This document shows, one piece after another, positions 9,025 to 18,169 of a stretch of 64,000 bases of DNA (positions within the stretch are counted from its first letter, which is position 1; each line of letters opens with the position of its first letter). Location: assembly GCA_965220365.1 (NCBI GenBank), contig OZ244823.1:558001-622000 (forward strand). Reading direction: 5' to 3'. Both the position numbers and the translations under genes were made by a program. The notes below the pieces were generated by a model. That model saw only the letters and a program-made list of their open reading frames with translations. It ran no database searches and was not told where the DNA came from. This DNA comes from Bin80 sp965220365 (GTDB lineage: Bacteria; Bacteroidota; Rhodothermia; Rhodothermales; Bin80).

Positions 9025-10488
9025 ATGGAGAAGATTTCAAAGATACTGATTGCGAACCGAGGAGAGATCGCACTGCGGATCATGCGCACCTGTAAAGTGC
9101 TGGGGATACGTTCGGTTGCAATTTACAGCGAAATTGATCGCAGAAGTGCCCATGTGGTCTATGCAGACGAGGCCTATTGCGTGGGCCCTGCTCCATCGGC
9201 AGATTCTTATCTGAATCTGAGCCGGATTATGGATGCGGTCAAAGAAAGTGGGGCAGATGCGGTTCATCCAGGTTATGGATTCTTGTCTGAGCAGGCGGAA
9301 CTTGCGGGAGCATGTGCGGAACAGGGGGTTGTGTTCATTGGCCCCTCCGCACAGACAATCAGTGATATGGGGGACAAAATGTTGGCCAGAAAGCTCATGC
9401 AAGCACATGGTGTGCCGGTAGTCCCAGGAACCAAAGGAGCGGTCACCCATGTTGACGAAGCACTAGCCATTGCGGATCAAATTGGATATCCCGTGCTCGC
9501 AAAAGCAGCGGCAGGCGGTGGCGGCAAAGGGATGCGCAAGGTGAATAGTGCCCAGGAAATGGAGCAGGCGCTCGACCGGGCACAGGGGGAAGCAGGATCC
9601 GCCTTTGGGGATGCCCGCATCTTTATTGAGAAATATTTGGGGAATCCACGTCATATAGAATTTCAGATCCTCGCAGATACATACGGCAAATGTATCCATC
9701 TGTTTGAACGCGAATGCTCCATACAGCGACGCCACCAGAAAGTCATTGAGGAGGCTCCCTGTGCAGACATGACTGCAGAATTGAGAGAACGCATGGGGGC
9801 AGCGGCGATCCGCGCCGCACAGGCATGCAAGTATGTTGGCGCAGGGACCATTGAATTTTTAGTTGATCAGGACAGTAACTTCTACTTTATGGAAATGAAT
9901 ACGCGCCTTCAAGTGGAGCACCCGGTCACCGAGTACATCACTGGGCTGGATCTTGTTGCTGAACAAATCAGGATCGCAGAAGGAGCACCCCTGCCGTACG
10001 AACAAAATGAAATGGAGATTCATGGGCACGCAATAGAGTGTCGCATTTACGCAGAAGACACGGAATCCAACTTTTTACCGAATCCGGGCATGATCACGTT
10101 TCACCAGGTTCCAACAGGGGTTGGGATCCGGGTGGATAGCGGTCTGGAGGTCAGCGGTGAGGTACCAATCTATTACGATCCAATGATCTCAAAAGTGATT
10201 ACGTGGGGACGTACGCGTGGTGAGGCAACACAGAGGATGGTCGGTGCTTTAAGTGATTATCAGATTGCAGGGGTAAAAACGACGCGCCAATTCTGCCGCC
10301 GTGTTATGCAAAGTGCCGCATGGCAGAAAGCAAGTCTCACTACTCATTTCGTGGATGAGCACCCGGAACTTCTGACAGAACAGTCCAAAGTGCCAACGAA
10401 GGCCGCCGCTGTGGCAACCGTCTTACTGCAGAAAGCCCGATCCTCGAACTCACGGAATACTGCTTGGCGTGATCGCAGAAATATCTGA
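9025..10488 (+). CDS. accC: Biotin carboxylase subunit of an acyl-CoA carboxylase
   Basis: ATP-grasp enzyme that carboxylates biotin on its carrier protein, feeding acetyl-CoA or propionyl-CoA carboxylase. Landmarks: N-terminal ILIANRGEIALRI, the ATP loop GGGGKGMR, and the biotin-site signature FYFMEMNTRLQVEHPVTE. At 487 residues it is about 40 longer than E. coli AccC; the extra is a low-complexity C-terminal tail rich in Ala, Ser and Arg. No biotin carrier or carboxyltransferase gene is adjacent, so whether it serves fatty-acid synthesis or propionyl-CoA metabolism is open. It is followed by a terminator. Confidence 0.92.
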   Translation: MEKISKILIANRGEIALRIMRTCKVLGIRSVAIYSEIDRRSAHVVYADEAYCVGPAPSADSYLNLSRIMDAVKESGADAVHPGYGFLSEQAELAGACAEQGVVFIGPSAQTISDMGDKMLARKLMQAHGVPVVPGTKGAVTHVDEALAIADQIGYPVLAKAAAGGGGKGMRKVNSAQEMEQALDRAQGEAGSAFGDARIFIEKYLGNPRHIEFQILADTYGKCIHLFERECSIQRRHQKVIEEAPCADMTAELRERMGAAAIRAAQACKYVGAGTIEFLVDQDSNFYFMEMNTRLQVEHPVTEYITGLDLVAEQIRIAEGAPLPYEQNEMEIHGHAIECRIYAEDTESNFLPNPGMITFHQVPTGVGIRVDSGLEVSGEVPIYYDPMISKVITWGRTRGEATQRMVGALSDYQIAGVKTTRQFCRRVMQSAAWQKASLTTHFVDEHPELLTEQSKVPTKAAAVATVLLQKARSSNSRNTAWRDRRNI

Positions 10489-11046
10489 GTTCCCACAATT
10501 TATCACATGAATAATGTCGTTGGCAGGCAATATCCTCTGAGCAAGGACGAATGTAAACCACTGTTCAATCAGGCCAGGATCAATCCTAATGGCCGTTTGT
10601 TCGTTGGTGTCTGTAAACAAAAAGGACCGCCTTCGGGCGCCCCTTTTATTCTCAAACTGTGGCTACCGACGGAGAACAGTCACAGGTAAATCTCTATGAG
10701 GTATGTTGTATCTACGGGCGCGAGTTCTCAAGATCTCGAACTCAATCCCGAAGAGGAATCAAGGCAAAAGATCCGAACCTGCTACAGGGCTGGGACAGGA
10801 TCGGGGACACTCCAAACATGATAACTGGCCGATTACGATGTATAGTACACTCTCTTTCCCGAACAATTCGACTCGGATGCTCCATCTTTCCCACAGGATT
10901 CAACGGTGACAGAACTTGTGTGGCCGTGGCTCAATAAGTTGTGATTACGTACAGTGTCCTGTGTCCGATGCCGAAAAACTGGTGTCAATGGCTTCGTTGT
11001 AGGGATATCGGACCACAATTAGTGGGAACAGGAGATATTATTCCCC
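10489..11046. other. Intergenic stretch between accC and the first IS
   Basis: About 560 bp without a convincing gene. It contains the terminator at 10620-10650 and several short frames of 40-90 codons on both strands. One starts at ATG 10697 and reads 42 codons rich in Glu, Ser and Arg, but nothing in it is recognisable. It may be decayed sequence or hold the promoter of the small interrupted frame at 11047. Confidence 0.4.
10620..10650 (+). terminator. Intrinsic terminator downstream of accC
   Basis: A 12-bp arm (10620-10631) and its partner (10636-10647) enclose a TTCG tetraloop (10632-10635), with two mismatched positions inside the stem. The A-tract on the left and T-tract on the right make it work in both directions, as is usual for TTCG hairpins. 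It lies about 130 bp after the accC stop. Confidence 0.6.
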
Positions 11047-11165
11047 ATGGAGGTTTTTGCAAAACGAATAATCCAGACTAAAAAAGGGCACTTGGACGCC
11101 CTCAGGGCAACAAACATCTTTAAGATTAAGAATTTTCAAGAGGCCCACGGATTGTTGGATCTATA

Positions 11166-11171
11166 TCGTTG
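11166..11171 (+). repeat. Target-site repeat, left side of IS copy 1 (partner 13321-13326)
   Basis: TCGTTG occurs at 11166-11171 and again at 13321-13326 directly after the right end. One unmatched base (C11172) separates the left copy from the CTGAAC terminus, so either the repeat is 7 bp with one change or the terminal base of the element varies. The 5-6 bp size fits IS1634-family insertions. Confidence 0.6.
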
Positions 11172-11349
11172 CCTGAACTTCCCCCCTAATTTCCCTCCCC
11201 ATTGGTTGGATTAAGGATTAAGGCACTCCATTGCGTACTCAAGGGTCCATAATTTGTACTGTGGCCCCTTGATATTCGGGGTATTTCACGTTTTTTCCTT
11301 GATTTCTTCTCCCAAAACAGGTATTTCGGGGGATTTAGCATTGATTTTT

Positions 11350-11464
11350 ATGTACCCATGTATTTGGGAATGTTTTTTCGATAAATTGGAACAGATTTTT
11401 GGTATAATTACCAATAAATGCGTATATTATCCCAGAAACTGATTCCACACATGTACCCATGTAT
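11350..11464 (+). promoter_or_regulatory. IS leader: 14-bp direct repeat and palindrome over the -10 region
   Basis: The word ATGTACCCATGTAT occurs at 11350-11363 and again at 11451-11464, where it contains the transposase start codon (11459). Between them, TTGGTA-TAAT-TACCAA (11399-11414) is a perfect inverted repeat that overlaps a TATAAT at 11403-11408. The layout suggests an autoregulated promoter in which a protein bound at the repeats would cover the -10 region and the start codon; this is inference. The same sites are at 55027-55141 in copy 2. Confidence 0.4.
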
Positions 11465-13189
11465 GTAGCCAAAATCCCCAACCGAAATTCCAACCCCACC
11501 TGGCTCATTCGAGAATCCAAACGCGTCCAGGGGAAAATCGTCAAAACCACCCTCGCCAATATCTCCAAACTCCCCATGGACGTCATTGAGGGGCTTCGGG
11601 TTCTCTTGAAGGGAGGCACCGCTGTCAAATCCGTTGAAGACGCCTTCACCATTCAAAGCAATACCCCGCACGGACACGTTGCCGCGGTCCTGGGCATCAT
11701 GAATCAACTGGATCTGCCTGAACTCATTGCGCCGAAGAATTCCCGCTTCCGACGACTGGTGCTCGGCATGATCGCCGCACGGGTAATCAAGCCGGCCAGC
11801 AAACTGGCCACCAGCTCTATGTTGGATGTGCGCACCGCCGCCTCCACGCTCAATGAAGAGCTTGGACTCAAATGTGTGGACGAGGAGGATCTGTATGCTG
11901 CGATGGATCAACTGCTCCAACACAAAACACGTATTGAGCAGCGCCTCGCCAAACGATACCTCAAGGAAGGTGGTATGGTGCTCTATGATGTCACCAGCAG
12001 CTATGTGGAAGGCCAGCAGAATGAATTTGCCGCCTATGGCTACAACCGGGACAAGAAGCGGGGCAAGCAGCAGATCGTTATCGGTCTGATGACCGATCCA
12101 GAGGGCTGCCCGGTGTCGGTCGAAGTTTTCCGCGGCAATACCGCAGATGTAGAGACGCTTGGTGCGCAGGTGAAGAAGCTTCAGCAGACCTTTGGGCTCC
12201 AGCAAGTGGTGTTGGTAGGGGATCGGGGAATCCTGCAGCAAAAGCAGATTCAGGAAGAGTTGATCCCCGTGGGACTCGACTGGATCACCGCCATGAAAAA
12301 GAATGAGATTCGTGCGGTGGTGGAACAGAAACAGGTGCAGATGAGCCTGTTTGATGAACAGGATGTGATGGAACTACACAGTGATCTGTATCCAGAGGAT
12401 CGGATTGTGTTATGCAGAAACCCCTTGCAGGCCCAGAAGAGCAAGCGACAGCGGGAAGAACTCCTGATCAAGACCGAGCAAGCCCTGGATGAAATTGTTG
12501 CAGCCACCAAGCGTGCGCAGCGCCGGTTAACGTGCAAAGGCAAAATTGGCGTACGCGTCGGGCGGGTCATTGGAAAATACAAGGTCCAGAAGTTCTTCAC
12601 GCTGGAGATTGAGCAGGAACACTTTGCCTATGAGCGCAATGCGGCGGCCATTGCGAAGGCAGAACGGCTTGACGGCTTGTATGCGATCCGCTCCAGTTTG
12701 AAACAGAAGCCGGAGGCGACCGAATTGGTGGCGAATTATAAGCGTCTGTCCACGGTGGAGCAGGCCTTTCGCACGATGAAAACAATCTCGTTGCGCGTAC
12801 GTCCAATTCACCATCGCAAGAAAAACCGGGTGATCGCCCATGTGTTTTTATGCATGCTGGCCTACTATGTGGAGTATCATCTGCGCCGGAAGTTAGCCCC
12901 CATGTTGTTTACTGAGGATGATCCAGCGGGGAAAGCTGCACAGCGCAAGAATGCCGTGGAACCGGCCAAACCCTCTCCCCGGACGAAAAAGAAAGCCCGA
13001 ACCAAACGAAATCATGAAGGAGAAAAAGTCATGAGCTTTGCCGAGGTGATGGACGAACTCGCGGGGCTTTGCCGTCTGGTTGTTGTACCAAAAATCTCCG
13101 TAGATAAATCCCCGGAAGTGATCATGGTGGAGAAAATTAGTCCTACCCAACAGCGGGCACTCAAACTTCTAGGCATCAAGCCGGTGTAG
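11459..13189 (+). CDS. IS1634-family DDE transposase, copy 1
   Basis: A 576-residue transposase of the IS4-like RNase H fold (COG5421 / IS1634). Catalytic triad by position and context: Asp177 in MVLYDVTSS, Asp255 in VLVGDRGIL and Glu434 in STVEQAFRTMK, the last being the family E-box. A long beta-strand insertion domain lies between the second Asp and the Glu. The C-terminal 70 residues include a basic Lys/Arg stretch. The frame is intact, so the element could be active. It is identical in translation to the copy at 55136-56866. Confidence 0.95.
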   Translation: MYVAKIPNRNSNPTWLIRESKRVQGKIVKTTLANISKLPMDVIEGLRVLLKGGTAVKSVEDAFTIQSNTPHGHVAAVLGIMNQLDLPELIAPKNSRFRRLVLGMIAARVIKPASKLATSSMLDVRTAASTLNEELGLKCVDEEDLYAAMDQLLQHKTRIEQRLAKRYLKEGGMVLYDVTSSYVEGQQNEFAAYGYNRDKKRGKQQIVIGLMTDPEGCPVSVEVFRGNTADVETLGAQVKKLQQTFGLQQVVLVGDRGILQQKQIQEELIPVGLDWITAMKKNEIRAVVEQKQVQMSLFDEQDVMELHSDLYPEDRIVLCRNPLQAQKSKRQREELLIKTEQALDEIVAATKRAQRRLTCKGKIGVRVGRVIGKYKVQKFFTLEIEQEHFAYERNAAAIAKAERLDGLYAIRSSLKQKPEATELVANYKRLSTVEQAFRTMKTISLRVRPIHHRKKNRVIAHVFLCMLAYYVEYHLRRKLAPMLFTEDDPAGKAAQRKNAVEPAKPSPRTKKKARTKRNHEGEKVMSFAEVMDELAGLCRLVVVPKISVDKSPEVIMVEKISPTQQRALKLLGIKPV

Positions 13190-13394
13190 CCCTTTGGTTC
13201 ACAGAATTGAGGAAAAGCCCCCAGATCCCCCCCGCTGAGGAGGGGCAATCTATCCCCAAAATATCCTAAATTCATGGGGAATATCGTATATTGGGGAAAC
13301 CAGAAAGGGGGGAAGTTCAGTCGTTGTCTATTCAAACTTCTTTGGGCACGGTTTTGTACCTTTCCTTCCGTCTCCGCAGATTAGAGCTAGGATC

Positions 13395-14495
13395 ATGTTA
13401 AAAGCCGGTTCGTTGTTGCGCTCTCCTATGGTCGCCGTGATTTGTCTATTGGCCATCACCGGATGTGTATCAGATGGGAACAATGTGCCGGAGATTATTC
13501 CACTTTCTCCCTTCGCCTCGAGCGGTGCTTCAATGAGTACCACCAATCACATAGCAATCCTGTCTGAAGAGGTAGCGTGCGTAACCGACTCCTATGAGTC
13601 CAGCATTCACTGTGTGGACAGGGTTGGGGGTGACATTGCCATATTCGGGAGCGAAGGCGAAGGACCGGGCGAGTTTAAGGCTCTTTCTTCTATTGAGCGT
13701 GGCGGTGATGGCCATGTAGCGGCTACGGACTTTGGGGTCGGGGGAGGAAGACTGATGTTTTTCGGACCGGACGGCATTCTTGTGTCGGAAACACGTTTGC
13801 CATCTGGTTTCCAGTCGACACTGCTTCGTGGTAACGACTTGTTCGGGTTCAAGTTGGTGATGCCGGATTTTGTCGAAGAATTCGAACCCAGTTTCGTTCC
13901 CATGGAGGTTGACGCATCCTCTGGAGAGGTTCTGTGGGAGCGTACGAATCTGGCTGAGGTTGTGGACCGCGAGTGTCTTAATCCGGGGTTGGGTGCCTCG
14001 ACGCCAGATGGAGGGCTCGTATTTGAGGTTTGCGAATATGAACTGGCATTTTTTGATCACAGGGATGCGCCAACGGCCACCGTGATCGCTTCTCCCAGCT
14101 ACGTTGAAGCTCTACCCAATGAGCGTGACATTGCTACTCATGTGAATAGTAGGATTCGTTTACGCTCTCTTGCAGGACCGGTTAGTGAATCGGAGATAGA
14201 TGCCATTGCAGCAGAATTTCGAGAAAAGCCCAAGGAGTGGCTCCTTGGTCCAGGGGCATTCAGGTTTGATGGACAGAACCGTCTCTGGGTGTCTACCACC
14301 CGCGATCGCGACGAGTTCTCCTATTTTGACGTCTGGGCTGACACTACATATGTTGGTGCCGTGCGCGTCCAGGATCGGCTCATGGGCTTTGACATCTTCG
14401 GCTCAACTCTTGTGACTCTCGTAGAGCGAGCACCCGGTGAGGACGGTGTTGGTGAGCGGGCGATAGACTGGTACAATCTCAGAGAAATCGACTGA
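13395..14495 (+). CDS. Lipoprotein of the 6-bladed beta-propeller type
   Basis: A 366-residue exported lipoprotein: hydrophobic signal at residues 12-23 and lipobox ITGC with Cys24. The GEGPGEF segment near residue 90 and the repeated pattern of short strands ending in D-x-x-G are typical of the six-bladed propeller lipoproteins common in Bacteroidota. Ligand unknown. The gene starts 75 bp after the IS right end, so its promoter may lie in or next to the element; an outward promoter effect is possible but unproven. It is separated from the pot operon by 223 bp in which I see no gene. Confidence 0.7.
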   Translation: MLKAGSLLRSPMVAVICLLAITGCVSDGNNVPEIIPLSPFASSGASMSTTNHIAILSEEVACVTDSYESSIHCVDRVGGDIAIFGSEGEGPGEFKALSSIERGGDGHVAATDFGVGGGRLMFFGPDGILVSETRLPSGFQSTLLRGNDLFGFKLVMPDFVEEFEPSFVPMEVDASSGEVLWERTNLAEVVDRECLNPGLGASTPDGGLVFEVCEYELAFFDHRDAPTATVIASPSYVEALPNERDIATHVNSRIRLRSLAGPVSESEIDAIAAEFREKPKEWLLGPGAFRFDGQNRLWVSTTRDRDEFSYFDVWADTTYVGAVRVQDRLMGFDIFGSTLVTLVERAPGEDGVGERAIDWYNLREID

Positions 14496-14718
14496 AGACA
14501 CTGGCTCACTGAATTGATTGATTTTATCGGGAGCGGATCGAAGTACGAAGTCAAGCACAAGAGATGTTGAGGTAGCATCCCGAAGTAGCCAAACACCATC
14601 TTAAGGCAGGCAATACCGAGGTGTTCGTCTGTCCAGGCTCCAGAATGAGTCCAAGTAGAGGAACTAGTATTCGCAGGCTTCCGTTTCAGCGGAGCGATAC
14701 TATCTAAGGTGATTTGCA

Positions 14719-15852
14719 TTGACTGTGACAGGCGAACAGAGCACCCTCAGGGATCCCGAGGGTAACAACAGTACTCACGTTGAATTCAGGGGGGTCAAGA
14801 AGAGTTATGACGGGCGAACGCTGGTCGTTAAGGATCTTGATCTCAGTATAGAGACGGGCGAGTTCGTGACATTGCTGGGGCCCTCTGGATCAGGGAAGAC
14901 GACCATCCTGATGATGCTGGCTGGTTTTCAGGCACCCACGGCTGGCGAGATCCTGTTGGATGGAGATCCCATCCAGGACTTGCCGGCACGCAAACGTGGA
15001 ATTGGGATGGTATTCCAGAATTATGCTCTCTTTCCTCACATGACGGTGGGAGCAAACCTCGCATTTCCACTGGAAGTGCGCGGCATGGGTGCGGACGAGC
15101 GCAGGGAGCGGGTTGAGCGGGTGCTGCGTCTGGTTCGCCTTGAGGGTTTTGTAGACCGCCGACCGGGACAGCTGTCCGGTGGTCAACAACAACGGGTCGC
15201 AATCGCAAGGGCACTCGTCTTTGAACCCAGCCTGGTACTGATGGACGAGCCCTTGGGAGCCCTTGACCGAAGCTTGCGTGACGAGATGCAGTATGAAATA
15301 CGACGCATCCACCAGACACTGGCGGTGACGGTCGTCTATGTCACACACGATCAACAGGAGGCAATGGTAATGTCGGACCGGGTTGCCGTACTTCGTGATG
15401 GAGTCGTTGAGCAGATTGCTGTGCCAGAAGGGTTGTATGAAGAACCCGAATCCGCTTTTGTTGCTCGATTCATTGGTGAGAGTAACCAACTCCAGGGACG
15501 CGTCCGTGCAATTTCGCAGCAGAACGATGTCTGTGAAGTGGAAACAGGCGGCGCAGTTGTTTCTGCCCTGAAAGTAGCTCCATGTCAGGTGGGGGACAAT
15601 GTGACACTCTCCATTCGCCCCGAGCGTGTTAAAATTAACCCAGAGCCCGGGCACTACACGAATGAGGTGGATGCGACCGTAGAAGATTTGACGTTTCTGG
15701 GAGATCAACTGCGAATACGCTTGACTGCGTGTGGCCGGGAGGATTTTATTGCCACCATTCCCAATATCGTGGGGCATGGTGGACTGGTGAAGGGCGACCG
15801 CGTTCGCATTGGATGGACAGTCATTGACTGCCGTGCACTCAATCACGAATAA
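14719..15852 (+). CDS. potA: ABC transporter ATPase, spermidine/putrescine (PotA) type
   Basis: ATPase of the importer encoded by the next three genes. Walker A GPSGSGKTT at residues 54-62, signature LSGGQQQR at 152-159, Walker B LVLMDEP at 172-178, then a TOBE domain from about 260. It starts at TTG 14719 after an AAGGTG box nine bases upstream; there is no ATG before the first strand. The Q-loop (MVFQNYALFPHMTV) is of the polyamine/Fe/sulfate family, and the associated permeases and binding protein point to polyamines. First gene of a four-gene operon. Confidence 0.9.
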   Translation: MTVTGEQSTLRDPEGNNSTHVEFRGVKKSYDGRTLVVKDLDLSIETGEFVTLLGPSGSGKTTILMMLAGFQAPTAGEILLDGDPIQDLPARKRGIGMVFQNYALFPHMTVGANLAFPLEVRGMGADERRERVERVLRLVRLEGFVDRRPGQLSGGQQQRVAIARALVFEPSLVLMDEPLGALDRSLRDEMQYEIRRIHQTLAVTVVYVTHDQQEAMVMSDRVAVLRDGVVEQIAVPEGLYEEPESAFVARFIGESNQLQGRVRAISQQNDVCEVETGGAVVSALKVAPCQVGDNVTLSIRPERVKINPEPGHYTNEVDATVEDLTFLGDQLRIRLTACGREDFIATIPNIVGHGGLVKGDRVRIGWTVIDCRALNHE

Positions 15853-15875
15853 TAGAATTTAAAAGAAATTTCGTC

Positions 15876-16967
15876 ATGAATGGTCGCATGAACCCGGTTT
15901 TTATCGCCGTTTTGTTTGCACTGTTTGCCGCTGCGTGCGGAACAGATTCGTCACGTTCCATCACGGCCGTGTCTTGGGGAGGGTCCTATGGGCGCGCGGT
16001 CGATGAAGGGGTAAACGTTCCTTTCACGGAAGAGACCGGCATTAACATCAAGGTTGAAGATTATAACGGAGGCCTTGCTCAAATCCGCGCACAAGTGGAG
16101 ATCGGTGAGATTCACTGGGACGTGGTTGACCTGGAAATGGCCGAAGCCGTGCGGGGGTGTGATGAGGGGCTTCTGGAGCCGATAGAGGTTACCTCATTGC
16201 CTCCCGGTCCTGATGGGACACCGGCTGCAGAGGATTTTCTGGAGGGAGTCATTACCGACTGCGGAGTAGGCAGTGTCTTTTTCTCAACCGTGTATGCTTA
16301 TAACGAGGAAAACATTCCTGGTACCAAGCCCAGTACGGTTGCTGACTTTTTTGATTTGAGTGCCTTCCCCGGTCGTCGGGGAATGAGACGTGTTCCACAA
16401 GTTAACATGGAGCTTGCATTGATGGCGGACGGGGTACCACGGGATCAGGTGTACGCGACACTGAGTACCCCTAGGGGGATTGATCGGGCATTCGCGAAAC
16501 TTGAGACGATCAAGGACGAAGTAATCTGGTGGGAGGCGGGTGCCCAGCCGCCACAGATGCTGGCTGATGGGGAAGTGGTCATGTCCACCGCGTACAACGG
16601 CCGCATCTTTAACGCACAGGTGTTGGAGGATCAGCCGTTTGTGATTGTATGGGATGGACAACTCCTTGCGGTGGGCCAATTCGTGGTTGTTGCAGGGACC
16701 CCGCGACTTGAGGAGGCTATGAGATATCTTGCCTTTGTGACCAGTGCTGAATCAATGGCTCAAATCGGCCGCCGAATTTCCTATTCGCCCACCCGCAAGT
16801 CAGGCATGCCACTGGTGACTACTCATATGGAGAAGGGTGTGGAGATGGAGCCACACATGCCGGGCAGTGATGCCAACGCGGTGCAGGCCTTACGCTTTAA
16901 TTGGGCATGGTGGGCTGACCATCAAGACGAGATGAACGAGCGGTTTAGTGCATGGCTGGCTCGTTAA
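15876..16967 (+). CDS. potD: Polyamine-type ABC transporter substrate-binding lipoprotein
   Basis: Periplasmic-binding-protein fold of 363 residues, anchored by lipidation: signal peptide with lipobox FAAAC (Cys21). SWGGSYG at about 35 and the WDVVDLE and NEENIP segments match the spermidine/putrescine-binding (SBP_bac_8 / PotD) family. Two internal Cys (in RGCDEG and DCGVG) could form a disulfide. The exact ligand (putrescine, spermidine or a related amine) cannot be told. It begins 24 bp after potA and its last 16 bases overlap potB. Confidence 0.85.
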   Translation: MNGRMNPVFIAVLFALFAAACGTDSSRSITAVSWGGSYGRAVDEGVNVPFTEETGINIKVEDYNGGLAQIRAQVEIGEIHWDVVDLEMAEAVRGCDEGLLEPIEVTSLPPGPDGTPAAEDFLEGVITDCGVGSVFFSTVYAYNEENIPGTKPSTVADFFDLSAFPGRRGMRRVPQVNMELALMADGVPRDQVYATLSTPRGIDRAFAKLETIKDEVIWWEAGAQPPQMLADGEVVMSTAYNGRIFNAQVLEDQPFVIVWDGQLLAVGQFVVVAGTPRLEEAMRYLAFVTSAESMAQIGRRISYSPTRKSGMPLVTTHMEKGVEMEPHMPGSDANAVQALRFNWAWWADHQDEMNERFSAWLAR

Positions 16968-18169
16968 GGTTTTCTCTTGACCCAAATCGTCGGGCGCAGT
17001 TACGGGCACTTGGTCTTGTAGCTCCGCTTGTGATCTATATCGGAATCACTTTCCTTGCTCCTTTAGGGACAATGCTGACTCGGAGCGTTTACGATCCTGT
17101 GGTGGCCGATGTCTTACCTGAAACGCTGGAGCTACTTGATGACTGGGATGGCAATACACTCCCGTCAGAGGCAGTATTTGCTGCTGCGGCTGAGGAAATC
17201 AAGCGTGCAGAAGCGGAGCGAACCCTTGGTCAGGTGGCTGGTAGGGTTAACCGGGTGCAAGGCGGGCTGCGTAGCGTACTCACCCGAACTGCCCGGGAAT
17301 TACGCGGTACGGAGCAGGGGCCCTGGCGCGAGTCCATGACAGCAATTGATTCAAGCTGGGCTAATCCAGAGACCTGGTATGCAATCCAGATTACGGGCGA
17401 GCGATTCACCACACGCCACTACGAGAACGCCTTGGACCTGCAGCGTCTGCCCGATGGCTCCCTAGCTCCGCAACCCGAGGAGCGGCGTATCTATCTAAAG
17501 TTGTTTTGGCGGACGCTGCTGGTGAGCAGCGTGATCACACTGCTATGTCTGATTCTTGGGTACCCGATTGCACATCTGATCGCACGTTCGCCGACGGGTC
17601 GGGCGAATTGGCTGCTGATTTTGGTACTAGTCCCATTCTGGACATCACTTTTGGTACGCACAACCTCGTGGATCGTCTTATTACAGACACAGGGGGTCTT
17701 GAATGATCTTATGGTCGCAGTGGGATTGATCAGCGAGGAGGGGAGAGTGGCAATGGTTTACAACATGACCGGAACGATTGTAGCCATGACACATGTGCTT
17801 CTGCCATTCATGGTTTTGCCGCTGTATTCGGTCATGCGCGGGATCCCCGCAACCTATATGCATGCCGCGGCCTCGCTAGGTGCCACTCCCTTACAGGCTT
17901 TTTTGCGGGTTTACTGGCCACAATCGCTCCCTGGAGTGGGAGCTGGAGGACTTCTGGTCTTCATCTTAGCGATCGGCTTTTACATTACCCCCGCACTGGT
18001 TGGAGGCAGCGATGGGCAACTCATCTCCAACATGATTGCCTATCATATGCAGACCTCGCTGAACTGGGGTCTTGCCGCTGCACTGGGGGGAGTGCTATTG
18101 GTCGGCGTCATGGTCCTGTATGTCCTGTACGAGCGGTTGGTAGGGGTTGAAAGAATGGGGTTGGGATAA
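16952..18169 (+). CDS. potB: ABC transporter permease, PotB type, with enlarged first periplasmic loop
   Basis: Inner-membrane permease. The first transmembrane helix (about residues 18-40) is followed by some 145 soluble residues (DDWDGNTLPSEAV through EERRIYLKL) before the remaining helices begin near 185, so the protein is 405 residues against about 280 for E. coli PotB. The coupling helix consensus AAASLGATPLQAFLRVYWPQ is intact near residue 310. It overlaps potD by 16 bp and shares one base with potC. The large loop may form an extra contact with the binding protein; this is inference. Confidence 0.85.
   Translation: MAGSLRFSLDPNRRAQLRALGLVAPLVIYIGITFLAPLGTMLTRSVYDPVVADVLPETLELLDDWDGNTLPSEAVFAAAAEEIKRAEAERTLGQVAGRVNRVQGGLRSVLTRTARELRGTEQGPWRESMTAIDSSWANPETWYAIQITGERFTTRHYENALDLQRLPDGSLAPQPEERRIYLKLFWRTLLVSSVITLLCLILGYPIAHLIARSPTGRANWLLILVLVPFWTSLLVRTTSWIVLLQTQGVLNDLMVAVGLISEEGRVAMVYNMTGTIVAMTHVLLPFMVLPLYSVMRGIPATYMHAAASLGATPLQAFLRVYWPQSLPGVGAGGLLVFILAIGFYITPALVGGSDGQLISNMIAYHMQTSLNWGLAAALGGVLLVGVMVLYVLYERLVGVERMGLG

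Larger units (their letters stand above)
11173..13320 (+). mobile_element. IS1634-family insertion sequence, copy 1 (complete, 2,148 bp)
   Basis: The ends were set by comparison with the second copy at 54850-56997: the two sequences agree from CTGAACTTCC onward to GGAAGTTCAG and differ immediately outside. The left and right termini form a perfect 15-bp inverted repeat beginning CTGAACTTCCCCCCT. Inside is one transposase gene preceded by a 286-bp non-coding leader with regulatory-looking repeats, and a short G/C-run-rich tail. Both copies have the same length and the same orientation, and I see no base difference, so at least one transposition was recent. Confidence 0.93.
11047..13384 (+). 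pseudogene. Small open frame interrupted by the first IS1634 copy
   Basis: An AGGAG box lies about 11 bases before ATG 11047. The frame reads 42 codons up to the IS (MEVFAKRIIQTKKG at its start, basic and helical). Removing the element and one copy of the TCGTTG repeat continues the same frame from 13327 to a TAG at 13382-13384, giving roughly 60 residues. I recognise no family, and a chance open frame is quite possible. It is listed because the IS junction restores the frame and a ribosome site is present. Confidence 0.25.

Noticed and set aside
11408..12241. 277-codon open frame antisense to the IS1634 transposase (also at 55085-55918)
   Set aside because: It is a shadow of the strongly coding plus-strand frame; the composition follows the transposase codons and there is no recognisable domain or start context.
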